DNA of 64,000 nucleotides from CAZKAP01 sp964552195 (GCA_964552195.1 CAZKFM010000006.1:109767-173766); one strand, 5' to 3'. Counted from the stretch's first letter, positions 34,545-44,398 are shown. A program made the numbers and translations. Notes: generated by a model from the letters alone, not told the origin.

Positions 34545-35577
34545 CTCCTTTTGCGATTCCCAGAATTTCAAGGGCCTTCCGTACGATGCGTTCCGGAGGT
34601 ATGGATTGTATGGCTTTAAGATAGTGCTCGTCACTCACAGGACCGTAAATCGAAACCGGTAACAAAGGATAGTCTTTGGTATCCGCGGTGAGCTGGTGGT
34701 TGCCCGGCTGTCCGTATGGGGTAAAGCCTGCTAATGGGTGGGTGGTGCCCCAGACCGTGAGTACCGCTACGCCGGCATTGGATGCCAGGTGACCGTTGGC
34801 ACTGTCCATGGAAATCATAAGTGACAATTCTTTCATCTGACCGAGCTGATCGGCGAAACTCAACCCGTAAGCGAGATTGCTAACGCGCCCGGGCCATCGC
34901 TGTGCCCAGGATTCAAGGAGCGACGCCTCTTCCCCAGGAGCCCCGAAAAGCCAAACCCGCAAATTGGGTACACTCAAAAGCCCCTCCACTACCTCTTGCA
35001 TGAGTTCCGTCGGATACGCCTTACCGGGATGTCTGGCAAAAGGGGCTATGCCTACTATGTACTCCTGGATGCAAGCCCCGGTGACCCTTGCTGCAGTACC
35101 GGCAGGCCATTCCAGGGGATAACCCGCCCTTTCGAATACATCGGCATATCGCTGATGCACGGACTTCAATGGTATACTCTCCGCAAACGATGAGGCCAAC
35201 AAACGTCTTCGTTCTTTTCTACCCTTGTCCAGGCTGTATGTGCTCAGGCCTTTCAGGGCCAGAAGCGCGGTAAGGATTCTCGACCGCAGCACATGGTGCA
35301 GATCCAGTACGGCGAGATACTCCCTGGCAGCCAGCTTCCGGTACAGCCGCCAAAGGCCAGGCAGACTTCCGTATTTCCTTTTGTCGAATTCAATGATGTG
35401 TACCTGGGGTATGTCGCTGAACACCGCGCTCATCATGGGAGGAGTCAGGAGCTCCAGCCGAGTCTCCGGATAACTCGAGCGAAATGCGCGCAATACCGGA
35501 TACAACATCGCGATGTCGCCCATGGCCGAGGTGCGTATCAGCAGGAGTGCCCCCGTGGACTTACTTTTTCTGTGCAC
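34537..35577 (-). CDS. Glycosyltransferase family 9 (heptosyltransferase-like)
   Basis: A 346-residue GT-B enzyme with the GT9 start pattern LLIRTSAMGDIAMLYPVLRAFRSSYP and a C-terminal donor site (SMDSANGHLASNAGVAVLTVWGTTHPLAGF). It should add a heptose or similar sugar to lipid A-core oligosaccharide at the inner membrane. It overlaps the DUF4254 gene (17 bases), a recurrent pair in Bacteroidota. Confidence 0.9.
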   Translation of the reverse strand: MHRKSKSTGALLLIRTSAMGDIAMLYPVLRAFRSSYPETRLELLTPPMMSAVFSDIPQVHIIEFDKRKYGSLPGLWRLYRKLAAREYLAVLDLHHVLRSRILTALLALKGLSTYSLDKGRKERRRLLASSFAESIPLKSVHQRYADVFERAGYPLEWPAGTAARVTGACIQEYIVGIAPFARHPGKAYPTELMQEVVEGLLSVPNLRVWLFGAPGEEASLLESWAQRWPGRVSNLAYGLSFADQLGQMKELSLMISMDSANGHLASNAGVAVLTVWGTTHPLAGFTPYGQPGNHQLTADTKDYPLLPVSIYGPVSDEHYLKAIQSIPPERIVRKALEILGIAKGAK

Positions 35578-36193
35578 GCAGAACCGGGTTGAGTTCCTGG
35601 TCGTTGTACATCTTCATCTGCTTGTAGACCTTCATGTACTTGCTTCCCTGTGCTATTTCGTCCAGCAGCTGATTGATGGCGGTCGAAAGATCAGTCTTCT
35701 GTTGCTGCAATACCTCGAGCTTTCCGGCGCACTTGGTCCGGTGCTCTTCGCTGGCATCCGAGCGCTCCGCCTCTTCCTTCATGTGGTATATTTTCAGAGC
35801 GAGTATGGAGAGGCGATCGAGAGCCCAGGCGGGACTTTCCGTATTGATGGTGGCACCCTTCTTAATTCCGACCGATCGGTATTTATCGAGAAAGTAGGCG
35901 TCGAGGTACTCCACCATATCGGTTCGGTCCTGATTACTTGCGTCGATCTTTCGCTTGAGTTCCAACGCTCCTGCCGGGTCGATTTCCGGATCGCGGATCA
36001 GGTCTTCGTAATGCCATTGTACCGTATCGATCCAGTTCTTGTGATACAGCAAGTGACGGATATCTTCTTTATCATAAGGATTGACCAGGGGCTGATCTAC
36101 CCGGTCCTCGACATGGTAATCCCTGACGCTCTTTTCAAATACTTCAAAGGCCTGATCTGCAAACATGTTGAACAATTTAGGGTCGTTATACAA
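35561..36193 (-). CDS. DUF4254 family protein
   Basis: A 210-residue soluble, mostly helical, highly charged protein with no export signal. It belongs to DUF4254 and is co-transcribed with a GT9 glycosyltransferase, which suggests a role in lipopolysaccharide core synthesis. The C-terminal third (IAQGSKYMKVYKQMKMYNDQELNPVL) is the most family-like part. No catalytic motif recognised. Confidence 0.8.
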   Translation of the reverse strand: MYNDPKLFNMFADQAFEVFEKSVRDYHVEDRVDQPLVNPYDKEDIRHLLYHKNWIDTVQWHYEDLIRDPEIDPAGALELKRKIDASNQDRTDMVEYLDAYFLDKYRSVGIKKGATINTESPAWALDRLSILALKIYHMKEEAERSDASEEHRTKCAGKLEVLQQQKTDLSTAINQLLDEIAQGSKYMKVYKQMKMYNDQELNPVLRAQKK

Positions 36194-37127
36194 AGAAATT
36201 CAAGATAAGTTTAATGAACGGAAGTACGAGGAGGCCCACCAGAAAAAATTCGCGGAATTTTTCCCTGGAAATCGCCTCCAGGGTGCGGGCCAGAAAGAAA
36301 CCCACTGCAAAGAAACTATACTGCACCTGAATGGGGGAATCTCCGTAATTCAGGGCTATAACGAATATGCAACAAAACACATAGGAGGCGATCAGGCGCA
36401 CGGGACTGATGCGTCCCGAGGTCTGATGCCCGATGCGTATGATCTGAAAGATTGCAATAAGTGCCATCAACGCTATAAATGCCCAGGAGGCATAATGCTC
36501 CCGCCCCAGTTCGGCCCATGGCAAACTGCCTTCCCGGGCGATGAGCGCCCCGTATTCCCAAAAATGGGCGTAGGCATCCCCCTGAAGCACCCCCAGGCAC
36601 AACAGGAGCAGTGCCACGGAACCCAGGCCTGAAAAAAGCGCTATCCAGTCCCGGAACTGGAGGCGATTGTGCATAAAGACAGAAATAATCAGGGGCAACA
36701 GGAAAACGATCGCCCAAGCATCGAACCACGTAGCCAATGCCAGGAGGAAAGCCGAATCGTAGAATACATAAACCGATTTCCGGTCGTCTCTGAGGCTGAG
36801 TAATTTATAGGCCGAGTACATCACCAGAAACTGTGCGCCAAGCACCGAGGGCTCACTCAGGGTTTCCGGTAACAGCACGAAGGACCAGCTATAAAACAGC
36901 AGGGGCATCGAATTGAATTCCGTGATCTTATTTTCATTCGACATCCAACCTAGAAGAAATATACTGAGTATCAGCAGCAAGAATGCACCCAGTGCGGCAA
37001 ATGCGAATCCTCCGCTCCAGCTCACGTCGGGATCCACAGCCCTTCCCACCCAGTAGAACAGCGTCAGGAAGCCGATCAACACCAGGTAAATGACCGGTCG
37101 GGTTTGCCTGAAAATCGTGGAAATCAT
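36186..37127 (-). CDS. DUF6427 family membrane protein
   Basis: A 313-residue membrane protein with about eight hydrophobic helices and no soluble domain. It overlaps the DUF4254 gene by 8 bases and is therefore the first gene of a DUF6427-DUF4254-GT9 unit. The topology resembles small polytopic envelope proteins; function unknown. Confidence 0.78.
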   Translation of the reverse strand: MISTIFRQTRPVIYLVLIGFLTLFYWVGRAVDPDVSWSGGFAFAALGAFLLLILSIFLLGWMSNENKITEFNSMPLLFYSWSFVLLPETLSEPSVLGAQFLVMYSAYKLLSLRDDRKSVYVFYDSAFLLALATWFDAWAIVFLLPLIISVFMHNRLQFRDWIALFSGLGSVALLLLCLGVLQGDAYAHFWEYGALIAREGSLPWAELGREHYASWAFIALMALIAIFQIIRIGHQTSGRISPVRLIASYVFCCIFVIALNYGDSPIQVQYSFFAVGFFLARTLEAISREKFREFFLVGLLVLPFIKLILNFFV

Positions 37128-37166
37128 AAACTCTTTGCGTACATTAGCGCTTCAAAAGTAGCAACT

Positions 37167-37391
37167 ATGTGGTCGTCCATATTTTACGGTATTCGCGATT
37201 TCTTTGAAGAAGTTTTGTTTCTTCCCTATGATTTCTTCCGTTTCATGGAAGGTTGGTGGAGTTCCAATCTCGTCAACTGGGCCTTTATACTCATTGGCTT
37301 CCTGGCACTGTTCTACTGGCTGGGCAGACTGAATGCCTACGGAAAAAGCGAGCCGGAAGACAAGAGTATTACCTCGCACACTTACCTCTAG
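37167..37391 (+). CDS. DUF6341 family small membrane protein
   Basis: A 74-residue protein with aromatic-rich N-terminus (WSSIFYGIRDFFEEVLFLPYDFF), one membrane helix (about 37-55) and a short polar tail. Start ATG at 37167 is chosen; an upstream in-frame ATG at 37104 lies inside the DUF6427 gene. It is divergent from DUF6427 and convergent with purD, 3 bases away. Function unknown; the gene neighbourhood is typical of flavobacteria. Confidence 0.8.
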   Translation: MWSSIFYGIRDFFEEVLFLPYDFFRFMEGWWSSNLVNWAFILIGFLALFYWLGRLNAYGKSEPEDKSITSHTYL

Positions 37392-37394
37392 CCC

Positions 37395-38675
37395 TCACCT
37401 GAGGTCGAACCCTATATCTGTCCTGTATCCCATCCCTTCGAAGGAGATTTTTTCCATCGAAGTATAGCTCTTTTTTAGGGCCTCTTCCATTTCATTGCCA
37501 AATGAGGTCAGGGCCAGTACGCGCCCTCCAGAGGTCAGCACCCGATCCCCCTCCTGCTGCGTGCCCGCGTGAAAGAGCAGGCTCTCGTCTTCATTAATCG
37601 CATTCAGCCCTGTAATCGGCTTTCCCTTTTCGTAACTGCCGGGATATCCTCCGGAAACGGCTATGACCGTACAGGCAAAGCGCGGATCAATGTCAAGTTC
37701 CCCGGTGCCTTCAAAGTCTTCAGCCGCCATAAGCGGGAGCAAATCGTCGCGCAGGCGTGGAAGAATTACTTCCGTTTCCGGGTCGCCCAGACGGACGTTG
37801 TATTCGATTACATACGGATCTCCATTAACTACCATCAGGCCGATAAACAGAAAACCCTGATAATTCATGCCTTCTTCCTGCATGCCCTTCACGGACGGCC
37901 GCACGATACGGTCTTCGATCCTGGCCTTCAAACTGTCGTCGAGGAAGGGAACGGGAGAGACGGCCCCCATACCCCCGGTATTCAGTCCGGTATCCCCTTC
38001 TCCTATGCGCTTGTAGTCCTTGGCGAAGGGCAGGTACCTGTACGTTTCTCCTTTTACCCAGACGAAGCAGCTCAGTTCGATGCCGTCGAGGAATTCCTCT
38101 ATAACTACGCGATTGCCGGCTTCGCTGAATTTGGAGCCGTTCAATATGTCGTCCAGCGCATCGGCGGCTTTCTCCTTCTCTTCCAGAATGAGAACTCCCT
38201 TGCCCGCAGCCAGTCCATCTGCCTTGATTACGTAAGGAGGGCTCAGCGTATCCAGGAACTGCACGGCCTGCCGAAAATCGGCCTTAGTGAAACTCCTGTA
38301 GGCTGCCGTAGGCACTCCGTGGCGGGACATAAAGGCTTTGGCGAAGTCTTTACTGCCTTCCAGCCGGGCACCCTTAGACGAGGGCCCTATTACCTTTAAA
38401 TCGGAAAAGCGGGAGTCTGCTGCGAAATAATCGGCTATGCCCTCAACCAGAGGGACCTCGGGTCCCACGACTAAAATATCGATGGAGTGTTCCAGACAAG
38501 CCTCCGAAATTCGCTCGAAATCCGTGACCGCTATGGGCAGATTAGTGGAAATCCCGGCCGTACCCGCATTACCGGGAGCGGTATAGATTTTTCCGCAGTC
38601 CGGGCTCTGAGAAAGTTTCCAGGCGATGGTGTGCTCTCGGCCACCCGAACCGAGCACCAAAATATTCTTGGGCAT
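37395..38675 (-). CDS. purD: Phosphoribosylamine-glycine ligase
   Basis: A 426-residue ATP-grasp ligase for the second step of purine synthesis. N-terminal GSGGREHTIAWKL and the ATP-grasp LAAGKGV and GMGAVSP blocks are present; length is normal. It is a single-gene unit with its own promoter, insulated from the polysaccharide operon by a terminator. Confidence 0.97.
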   Translation of the reverse strand: MPKNILVLGSGGREHTIAWKLSQSPDCGKIYTAPGNAGTAGISTNLPIAVTDFERISEACLEHSIDILVVGPEVPLVEGIADYFAADSRFSDLKVIGPSSKGARLEGSKDFAKAFMSRHGVPTAAYRSFTKADFRQAVQFLDTLSPPYVIKADGLAAGKGVLILEEKEKAADALDDILNGSKFSEAGNRVVIEEFLDGIELSCFVWVKGETYRYLPFAKDYKRIGEGDTGLNTGGMGAVSPVPFLDDSLKARIEDRIVRPSVKGMQEEGMNYQGFLFIGLMVVNGDPYVIEYNVRLGDPETEVILPRLRDDLLPLMAAEDFEGTGELDIDPRFACTVIAVSGGYPGSYEKGKPITGLNAINEDESLLFHAGTQQEGDRVLTSGGRVLALTSFGNEMEEALKKSYTSMEKISFEGMGYRTDIGFDLR

Positions 38676-38692
38676 AGGTTGCAGATTTCCCG

Positions 38693-38700
38693 CAAAGTTA
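38693..38700 (-). promoter_or_regulatory. Probable -7 element of the purD promoter
   Basis: TAACTTTG on the minus strand matches TAnnTTTG and lies 17 bases before the purD ATG (38675). It is directly downstream of the operon terminator at 38739-38762. No TTG is seen at the usual spacing. Confidence 0.45.
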
Positions 38701-38738
38701 CGGCAATCTCAAGAGCTCCTCAGCCTGGTTGTGGGCAT

Positions 38739-38762
38739 AAAAAAATGGCCCCCAAGGGGCCC
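38739..38762 (-). terminator. Rho-independent terminator of the polysaccharide operon
   Basis: On the minus strand, the stem GGGCCCC / GGGGGCC with a two-base loop is followed by seven T residues. It lies 28 bases after the UDP-glucuronate decarboxylase stop and separates that gene from purD. Confidence 0.88.
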
Positions 38763-38789
38763 TAATAATATTGAGATACCACTCATTCA

Positions 38790-39776
38790 TTAGCGGCGGT
38801 TCACTTCGCTGAAATCGCGATGCTCGGTACGGCGCAATTCCTCCTCGGAGAGTCCCTTGAAGTACTCGTAGGTGCGCCTCATGCCTTCCTCCCGGCCAAC
38901 CTGAGGCTCCCACCCCAATATATCCCAGGCCTTGGAAATATCCGGCTGACGCTGCATCGGGTCGTCCTTAGGCAGCGGCTTGTATATGATCTTTTGATCG
39001 GTACCCGTGAGTTTAATGATCTCTTCGGCGAATTCCTTGATCGTGATCTCATTCGGATTACCGATATTCATCGGAAGCGTATATTCGCTCATCAACAAAC
39101 GGAAAATCCCCTCGATCTCGTCTTCCACAAAGCAGAACGAACGGGTCTGTGAACCATCCCCAAAAACCGTCAGGTCCTCTCCTCTCAATGCCTGCCCCAT
39201 GAAGGCTGGAATGACCCGGCCATCGTTCAGGCGCATGCGCGGACCATAGGTGTTAAAGATGCGCACGATGCGCGTGTCCAGTCCGTGAAAACGGTGATAG
39301 GCCATGGTAATCGATTCCTGAAAGCGCTTGGCCTCGTCGTACACCCCACGGGGGCCGATGGTATTTACGTTTCCGTAGTACTCCTCGGTCTGCGGATGCA
39401 CCTGGGGATCTCCGTAAATCTCAGAAGTTGAGGCAATCATGAATCGAGCGTTCTTGGCCTTGGCGAGACCCAGCAGATTGTGGGTGCCCAGGGCGCCTAC
39501 CTTAAGGGTTTGTATCGGAATCTTCAGGTAGTCTATTGGACTTGCCGGAGAAGCAAAATGCAAAATATAGTCCAGTTCTCCGGGTACATGAACAAATTTG
39601 GTGACGTCGTGGTTATAGAACTCGAAATTCCTTAGGTGAAATAGGTGTTCTACATTCCTGATGTCGCCGGTGATGAGGTTGTCCATCCCGATCACGTGGA
39701 AGCCTTCGCTGATAAAGCGGTCGCAGAGATGGGATCCCAGGAAGCCCGCCGCACCGGTAATTAATACTCTTTGCAT
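38790..39776 (-). CDS. UDP-glucuronate decarboxylase (UDP-xylose synthase), SDR family
   Basis: A 328-residue NAD-dependent enzyme that turns UDP-glucuronic acid into UDP-xylose. It has GxxGxxG (G8, G11, G14), the UXS-type segment MDNLITGDIRN, and the catalytic YxxxK (Y146, K150). It is the last gene of the polysaccharide locus, so xylose is a likely component of the glycan. No UDP-glucose dehydrogenase lies in the window to supply the substrate. Confidence 0.92.
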   Translation of the reverse strand: MQRVLITGAAGFLGSHLCDRFISEGFHVIGMDNLITGDIRNVEHLFHLRNFEFYNHDVTKFVHVPGELDYILHFASPASPIDYLKIPIQTLKVGALGTHNLLGLAKAKNARFMIASTSEIYGDPQVHPQTEEYYGNVNTIGPRGVYDEAKRFQESITMAYHRFHGLDTRIVRIFNTYGPRMRLNDGRVIPAFMGQALRGEDLTVFGDGSQTRSFCFVEDEIEGIFRLLMSEYTLPMNIGNPNEITIKEFAEEIIKLTGTDQKIIYKPLPKDDPMQRQPDISKAWDILGWEPQVGREEGMRRTYEYFKGLSEEELRRTEHRDFSEVNRR

Positions 39777-39853
39777 GATGTGTTTTTTGTGGGGTAGAGT
39801 TAAAATCCGCTATAATAACGGTAAGTCTGTGTGGAAATTATAGGTTAAACTTC

Positions 39854-41206
39854 TTAATAGGCCTTCTCGTCATTCTTAAATATATTCAAGACAGTCTGCA
39901 GTATGATCTTCAGGTCGAGGAAGAGCGACCAGTTTTCAATGTAGAAAATGTCGAATTTGATTCGGTTCTGTATGTCCCAATCTGTTTCCACCTCCCCACG
40001 ATAGCCACGCACCTGGGCCAGGCCAGTGATCCCGGGCCTGACGAAATGCCTGACCATATACTTGTCCACTTTGTCTGCAAACTCATTGGTATGCTTCACC
40101 ATATGAGGGCGGGGCCCCACTACCGACATGCTGCCGAAAAGGACATTGTAAAACTGCGGAAGCTCGTCTATGCTTGTCTTGCGAATAAAGCGCCCCACCC
40201 GGGTCACACGCAGGTCATTACGGGTCGCGGAGCTCTTGTCCGCATGGGTGTTGGGGGTCATCGATCGGAACTTGTAACAGTAGAATTCGCTTTTGTCAAG
40301 CCCGTTTCTGCGCTGCCTGAAAAAAACAGGCCCTTTGGACTCCAGTGTAATGATCAGGGCCAGCAAGGGCGTGAGCCAGGAAAGCAGTGCTACGATAACC
40401 AAAGTAGCGAAGAGAATGTCGAACGCCCGCTTGATGAAAGCGTTGAGTGGGTTGTGGAGGGGAATATCCCGTAGAGAGAGTACCGGAACGTAGTCGTAAT
40501 ACTCGAACTTTAGCTTTTTGGCGAAAATATTCTTGTTGTCGGGGATGAACTTAACCGTCTTCAGGTTGTTGTCTGCGAAGTTGATGAGCTCGACCATTTC
40601 CTCATCTTCCAGCTCGTTAATCGAACAATAGATTTCGTCGACCCGATTCTTTTGAATGTACTCTATGCACTGCCCAACATCGAACTGGGGGAGCTTGGGA
40701 TCAAAATGGGCAGAGATGATGTAGCCGTATTCCGTTCGGTCCTTAAATACCTGAGCGAGCTGATCGGCCTTCTTGTTCTTGCCCAGCACCACTACCCTAC
40801 GGATGTTTCCCTTGGCCAGTTCTCTATATTTCATTAGGAGTATGTACGTCAGCAGCTTGACGCTCGACACGATCAGGCATACCAGTATGAAGTACTGGGC
40901 CAGTGCCAGCCTGCTGATCACCGGCTGCTTAAAGAATCCTATGAACGCGTACAGCGTAAGGAAAAAGAAAACGAACTGGTTGAACAGCAGACGAAGGATA
41001 TAGGGGACCTTGGAATAGCGGTTTACCGTGTAAAATTGGTTCTGTATACTGATCACGACCCAGGATACACTGATATAGCCATGGAATAGCAAGGGCTGGT
41101 CGAAACCTATAGGCAGGGCGTTGGCGAGCAGATTTAGCGCAAGCAAGTCCAGGAAATAACTCAGCTGCAGGATAATATCGGAATAATGGAATTGCTTGGA
41201 TATCAT
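39854..41206 (-). CDS. Polyprenyl glycosylphosphotransferase (WcaJ/WbaP-type initiating transferase)
   Basis: A 450-residue membrane enzyme that loads the first sugar phosphate onto undecaprenyl phosphate. N-terminal membrane helices (about 10-130) and a CoA-binding-like Rossmann domain (about 135-240) precede the bacterial sugar transferase domain (about 258-445) with RRNGLDKSEFYCYKFRSM and RKTSIDELPQFYNVLFGSMSVVGPRP. Length and domain order match WcaJ-like proteins. First sugar is probably glucose or galactose. Confidence 0.92.
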   Translation of the reverse strand: MISKQFHYSDIILQLSYFLDLLALNLLANALPIGFDQPLLFHGYISVSWVVISIQNQFYTVNRYSKVPYILRLLFNQFVFFFLTLYAFIGFFKQPVISRLALAQYFILVCLIVSSVKLLTYILLMKYRELAKGNIRRVVVLGKNKKADQLAQVFKDRTEYGYIISAHFDPKLPQFDVGQCIEYIQKNRVDEIYCSINELEDEEMVELINFADNNLKTVKFIPDNKNIFAKKLKFEYYDYVPVLSLRDIPLHNPLNAFIKRAFDILFATLVIVALLSWLTPLLALIITLESKGPVFFRQRRNGLDKSEFYCYKFRSMTPNTHADKSSATRNDLRVTRVGRFIRKTSIDELPQFYNVLFGSMSVVGPRPHMVKHTNEFADKVDKYMVRHFVRPGITGLAQVRGYRGEVETDWDIQNRIKFDIFYIENWSLFLDLKIILQTVLNIFKNDEKAY

Positions 41207-41323
41207 ATGCTAATGACAGCTGTGCTTTCGCGGCAATGGTACGTTTTTGTCGGCTATCGGATTCATAGTCCCGACTTGTCCAAAACCCGAAAAGAATGGA
41301 ACTAACGACTGTATTTCGCTAAA

Positions 41324-42064
41324 TTACCCCTTTAGTTTCTTTCGGATAACGAGATATATAAATTTAGAATTCCCAATAATATATCTCTTCCACAACCTGC
41401 CGGGTTCCTGAATTAGGCGGTAGAGCCACTCCAGACCGGTTTTGCACATCCATTCCGGCGCCCGGCTCATCTCGCCTACCATGGTGGGCAGGGCGGCCCC
41501 GATTCCCAGCATGAGGGCATTGACACTCCCGCAGTTCTCGTTCATCCATTTTTCCTGTTTTGGACATCCCAGTGCCACAAAGATGACCTGAGTGTTGGTG
41601 CGGTTAAACTCAGCAGTGTATGCCGTATTATCCCATGGCTTACCAAAAGGGGGTGAAATAAGGCCGGTCAGTTTTACCCCGGGATAGAAACCCCTGACAT
41701 GCTCCCTGAGCTTTTCAAGAATTTCCTCCGTTGATCCTATAAAACCCACACGTAACTTCCGTTCGCTACATACGGCCAGGAACTCGGGAAGGAAATCCAT
41801 TCCGGCGATACGCTCTTGTTTCATGCCGTGAAAGATCCCAAAAGATTGGGCAATGGGATACCCATCCGGCAATGTATACCGAGCGGTATCCACTACGTCT
41901 TGAAAAGTCGGATCCTGCTCCGCCTGGAGAGCCATGTGTGCATTGGCGAAACAGACGTAACCCCCCGTTGCTTGTTCCGCGTCCAGAGCAAGTTGCTGAA
42001 GGAAATCCTCCTTTCTACCGTAATTGACCTGCAAACTAAGGATGTCTTTCTTCGCCATTCTCAT
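41324..42064 (-). CDS. WecG/TagA/CpsF family glycosyltransferase
   Basis: A 246-residue GT26-type transferase. Recognisable blocks are FANAHMALQAEQDPTFQDVV with the DGYPIAQSFG motif, the central VGFIGSTEEILEKL, and VALGCPKQEKWM near the C-terminus, with a membrane-attached basic tail (RKKLKG). It adds a sugar, often ManNAc-like, to a lipid-linked acceptor. It overlaps the GT4 gene by 4 bases. Confidence 0.9.
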   Translation of the reverse strand: MRMAKKDILSLQVNYGRKEDFLQQLALDAEQATGGYVCFANAHMALQAEQDPTFQDVVDTARYTLPDGYPIAQSFGIFHGMKQERIAGMDFLPEFLAVCSERKLRVGFIGSTEEILEKLREHVRGFYPGVKLTGLISPPFGKPWDNTAYTAEFNRTNTQVIFVALGCPKQEKWMNENCGSVNALMLGIGAALPTMVGEMSRAPEWMCKTGLEWLYRLIQEPGRLWKRYIIGNSKFIYLVIRKKLKG

Positions 42065-43188
42065 AGTAGTTGCCCATAGATATCTTCCAGAGATTGAAGA
42101 TTAGCCTTATGGGAATATTTTTCTTCAAACTCCCTTCGGGCATTGTGGTACATGTCCGTGTGGATCAGCCCGGATGAATTATTAAGAATTTCCCTAAGGG
42201 AATCTGCATTTCCTGTTTTAAAGGTAAGACCATTCTTCCCATGAGAAACGATCTGATTTAGGTTATCAATGTCCGAACAGATTACCGGTGTGCCGGACGA
42301 AAACGCCTCGAGTATGGTATTTGGCAAGCCTTCGTAACATATGGATGGTTGTATAAGCGCCCTGCACGTCTGAAGTTCACTTCGCACCACTTCCTTAGGT
42401 TGCTTTCCTAAAAAACGGATGTTATCACCAGCAAGAGACTTAAGCTGCTCTTCCATCGGGCCTCCACCAATAATACGGAGTTTCTCCTGCGGGTTATTCC
42501 GGAACGCCTCAACCAGGATGTCGACCCCCTTTTCCGCAGAGAGCCGCCCTACGAACAGGTAGTGATTCCCGCGACTGGCGCCTTCCTCAAAAATATCGTC
42601 TGTACTGTTTGGCTTTACGACTACCTGGTCTGGGGTTATCCGCAGCGAGGAATCCAATAGCAATTCCCGTATATAAAAGGTTAAGGCGATGATGCGACTC
42701 ACATCCTTTCCCCAGATATTCCTGAGATTGTGGTGACCGATAACCACCGACAGCAATAGGCTTTTGGACATAGACCCCTTATAGCAGCGGTGCACCACCC
42801 CATGCACGGGAACTCGCAAGTTTTTGCATTTGGTGCATTCCTTACCCTCCCTCAGAAAGAGAGCGCCAGTGCACAACGACCGAAAATTATGAAATGTGAC
42901 TACAACCGGCTTGCCCAGTTGCCGTGCTGCGGCGAAAACACTCGGGGTCGCCTGATAAAAAATGTTGTGTACATGGATGAGGTCAGGGTTGTGTTTTCGA
43001 ATAGCCCGGATGGTCAGGTCATAGGATTCCCTGTTGTAGAACGCCTTGAGCGGGCTGACTCCCTTATTTTCGAAGAACAACTGAGACACTTCGTGCCCGG
43101 CTTCCGAGAGCAGCTGGTGTTCATGATCGACTACGGCATCTTCCCCTCCGTATTGAAGATATCGGTTATGTAGTTGTAGTATCTTCAT
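42061..43188 (-). CDS. Glycosyltransferase family 4
   Basis: A 375-residue GT-B transferase. N-terminal GGEDAVVDHEHQLLSEAGHEV, and donor-site LFVGRLSAEKGVDILVEAF plus SICYEGLPNTILEAFSSGTPVI, with the EX7E-type pair, are standard for GT4. I start at the ATG at 43188; a longer frame to 43248 lies within the upstream gene. It overlaps that gene by 23 bases and the WecG gene by 4. Confidence 0.9.
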   Translation of the reverse strand: MKILQLHNRYLQYGGEDAVVDHEHQLLSEAGHEVSQLFFENKGVSPLKAFYNRESYDLTIRAIRKHNPDLIHVHNIFYQATPSVFAAARQLGKPVVVTFHNFRSLCTGALFLREGKECTKCKNLRVPVHGVVHRCYKGSMSKSLLLSVVIGHHNLRNIWGKDVSRIIALTFYIRELLLDSSLRITPDQVVVKPNSTDDIFEEGASRGNHYLFVGRLSAEKGVDILVEAFRNNPQEKLRIIGGGPMEEQLKSLAGDNIRFLGKQPKEVVRSELQTCRALIQPSICYEGLPNTILEAFSSGTPVICSDIDNLNQIVSHGKNGLTFKTGNADSLREILNNSSGLIHTDMYHNARREFEEKYSHKANLQSLEDIYGQLL

Positions 43189-44398
43189 CCATTGCAATTT
43201 CAGAATAAAACAGGGCCGAAAAGAATCCGTAAAATAGGATAAACGCATTCCGGTTCAGGTAGGACTCCGTAAGCCCCCCCAGGATAAGCAGGATCAATAA
43301 GGCGATGAACATATGATGCCTGGCAAGAACCGCAAGGTACAGTTGATGTGCAAGAGACAACAATAATAGCAACAGGCCCACAATACCGGTCCCTAATGTC
43401 ATCTGTAAGTAGATGTTGTGCGCATTGAACTCATTCCCGGCAAAATACAAGGGTTCGTATCGGTATTGGTGATAACACAAGTCCAGGTCCTTCATTTCGT
43501 CTCCGTATCCGCTTCCCAAAATGGGGCGTTTTCCTATGACGTGTATGGAGCAATTCCAGATTAACTCACGGAAACTCCTGCCTCCCCAGGAGTCCTGTAT
43601 CCCGTATTGATCCTGATAATTTATACCCTCAAGGAACTTGGTGCGGAGTTGTGGAATGGACAGGGAACTTAGGCTCAGAATTAGAAAACACAGAGTTACT
43701 ACTCCAGCCTTCCTCCAATGAAAAATGGCGAAAAAATATCCTGTACTGAGCAAAATAGTAATCAGTAAAATCGTCCGGCTTCCCAGCAAAATTAAAGCAA
43801 GACCAAGGACAAATAAGGCTATCAACAGTACCCCCCTCTCCATACGTGTTTTTTCTTGCCCTCGAAGAAATAGGCCAAGGGCCAGAAAGAAGGCAAATGA
43901 AGCGTAAATAGCGAATGTCAGATAGTGGAGATCAATGATCGCAGTTGACAAGGTGTTCTGGCTTATCGAGGACCAATTCGCAGGGCCTGTCAACAGTCTG
44001 TTGAAAAGTGATATCAAAAAAAGTAAGGTCGTAGAGGTTATGAAGCACAGAGAAATCCGCTTGATCAAATCCGAATCCAAATACCTCCGAGCTACAAAGA
44101 GTATGAGGAGGAAAATGACAAGGGATAGGTGCTGTAACCATTCTTTAAAGCCCCAGGATATGAAGTCGCTCCACAATACTGAAACCCCTTCGAAGAAGAC
44201 AAAACTACTCACAGCCAGGAAAAACCACAGCGACCTCCTGTCTGGTATCGGTCTGGGGAAAATTATGAAATCGTACACCGCGAGGCATGCCAACACGGCC
44301 ATGAGTATGTTGGGCAGCGCCGGCCCGAATGGGAGCACTAATGCATATCCGGGTAGTAGTGTTGTCCAAAGACGCCTTATGATGGGATAATGATTCAA
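43166..44398 (-). CDS. O-antigen ligase/polymerase family membrane protein
   Basis: A 410-residue protein with about 10-12 membrane helices and a large periplasmic loop (about 260-325) holding the GGRSFRELIWNCSIHVIGKRPILGSGYGDEMK segment typical of the WaaL/Wzy family (PF04932). It either polymerises repeat units or transfers the glycan to an acceptor; I cannot separate these. It overlaps the next upstream polytopic gene by 4 bases. Confidence 0.85.
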   Translation of the reverse strand: MNHYPIIRRLWTTLLPGYALVLPFGPALPNILMAVLACLAVYDFIIFPRPIPDRRSLWFFLAVSSFVFFEGVSVLWSDFISWGFKEWLQHLSLVIFLLILFVARRYLDSDLIKRISLCFITSTTLLFLISLFNRLLTGPANWSSISQNTLSTAIIDLHYLTFAIYASFAFFLALGLFLRGQEKTRMERGVLLIALFVLGLALILLGSRTILLITILLSTGYFFAIFHWRKAGVVTLCFLILSLSSLSIPQLRTKFLEGINYQDQYGIQDSWGGRSFRELIWNCSIHVIGKRPILGSGYGDEMKDLDLCYHQYRYEPLYFAGNEFNAHNIYLQMTLGTGIVGLLLLLLSLAHQLYLAVLARHHMFIALLILLILGGLTESYLNRNAFILFYGFFSALFYSEIAMDEDTTTT

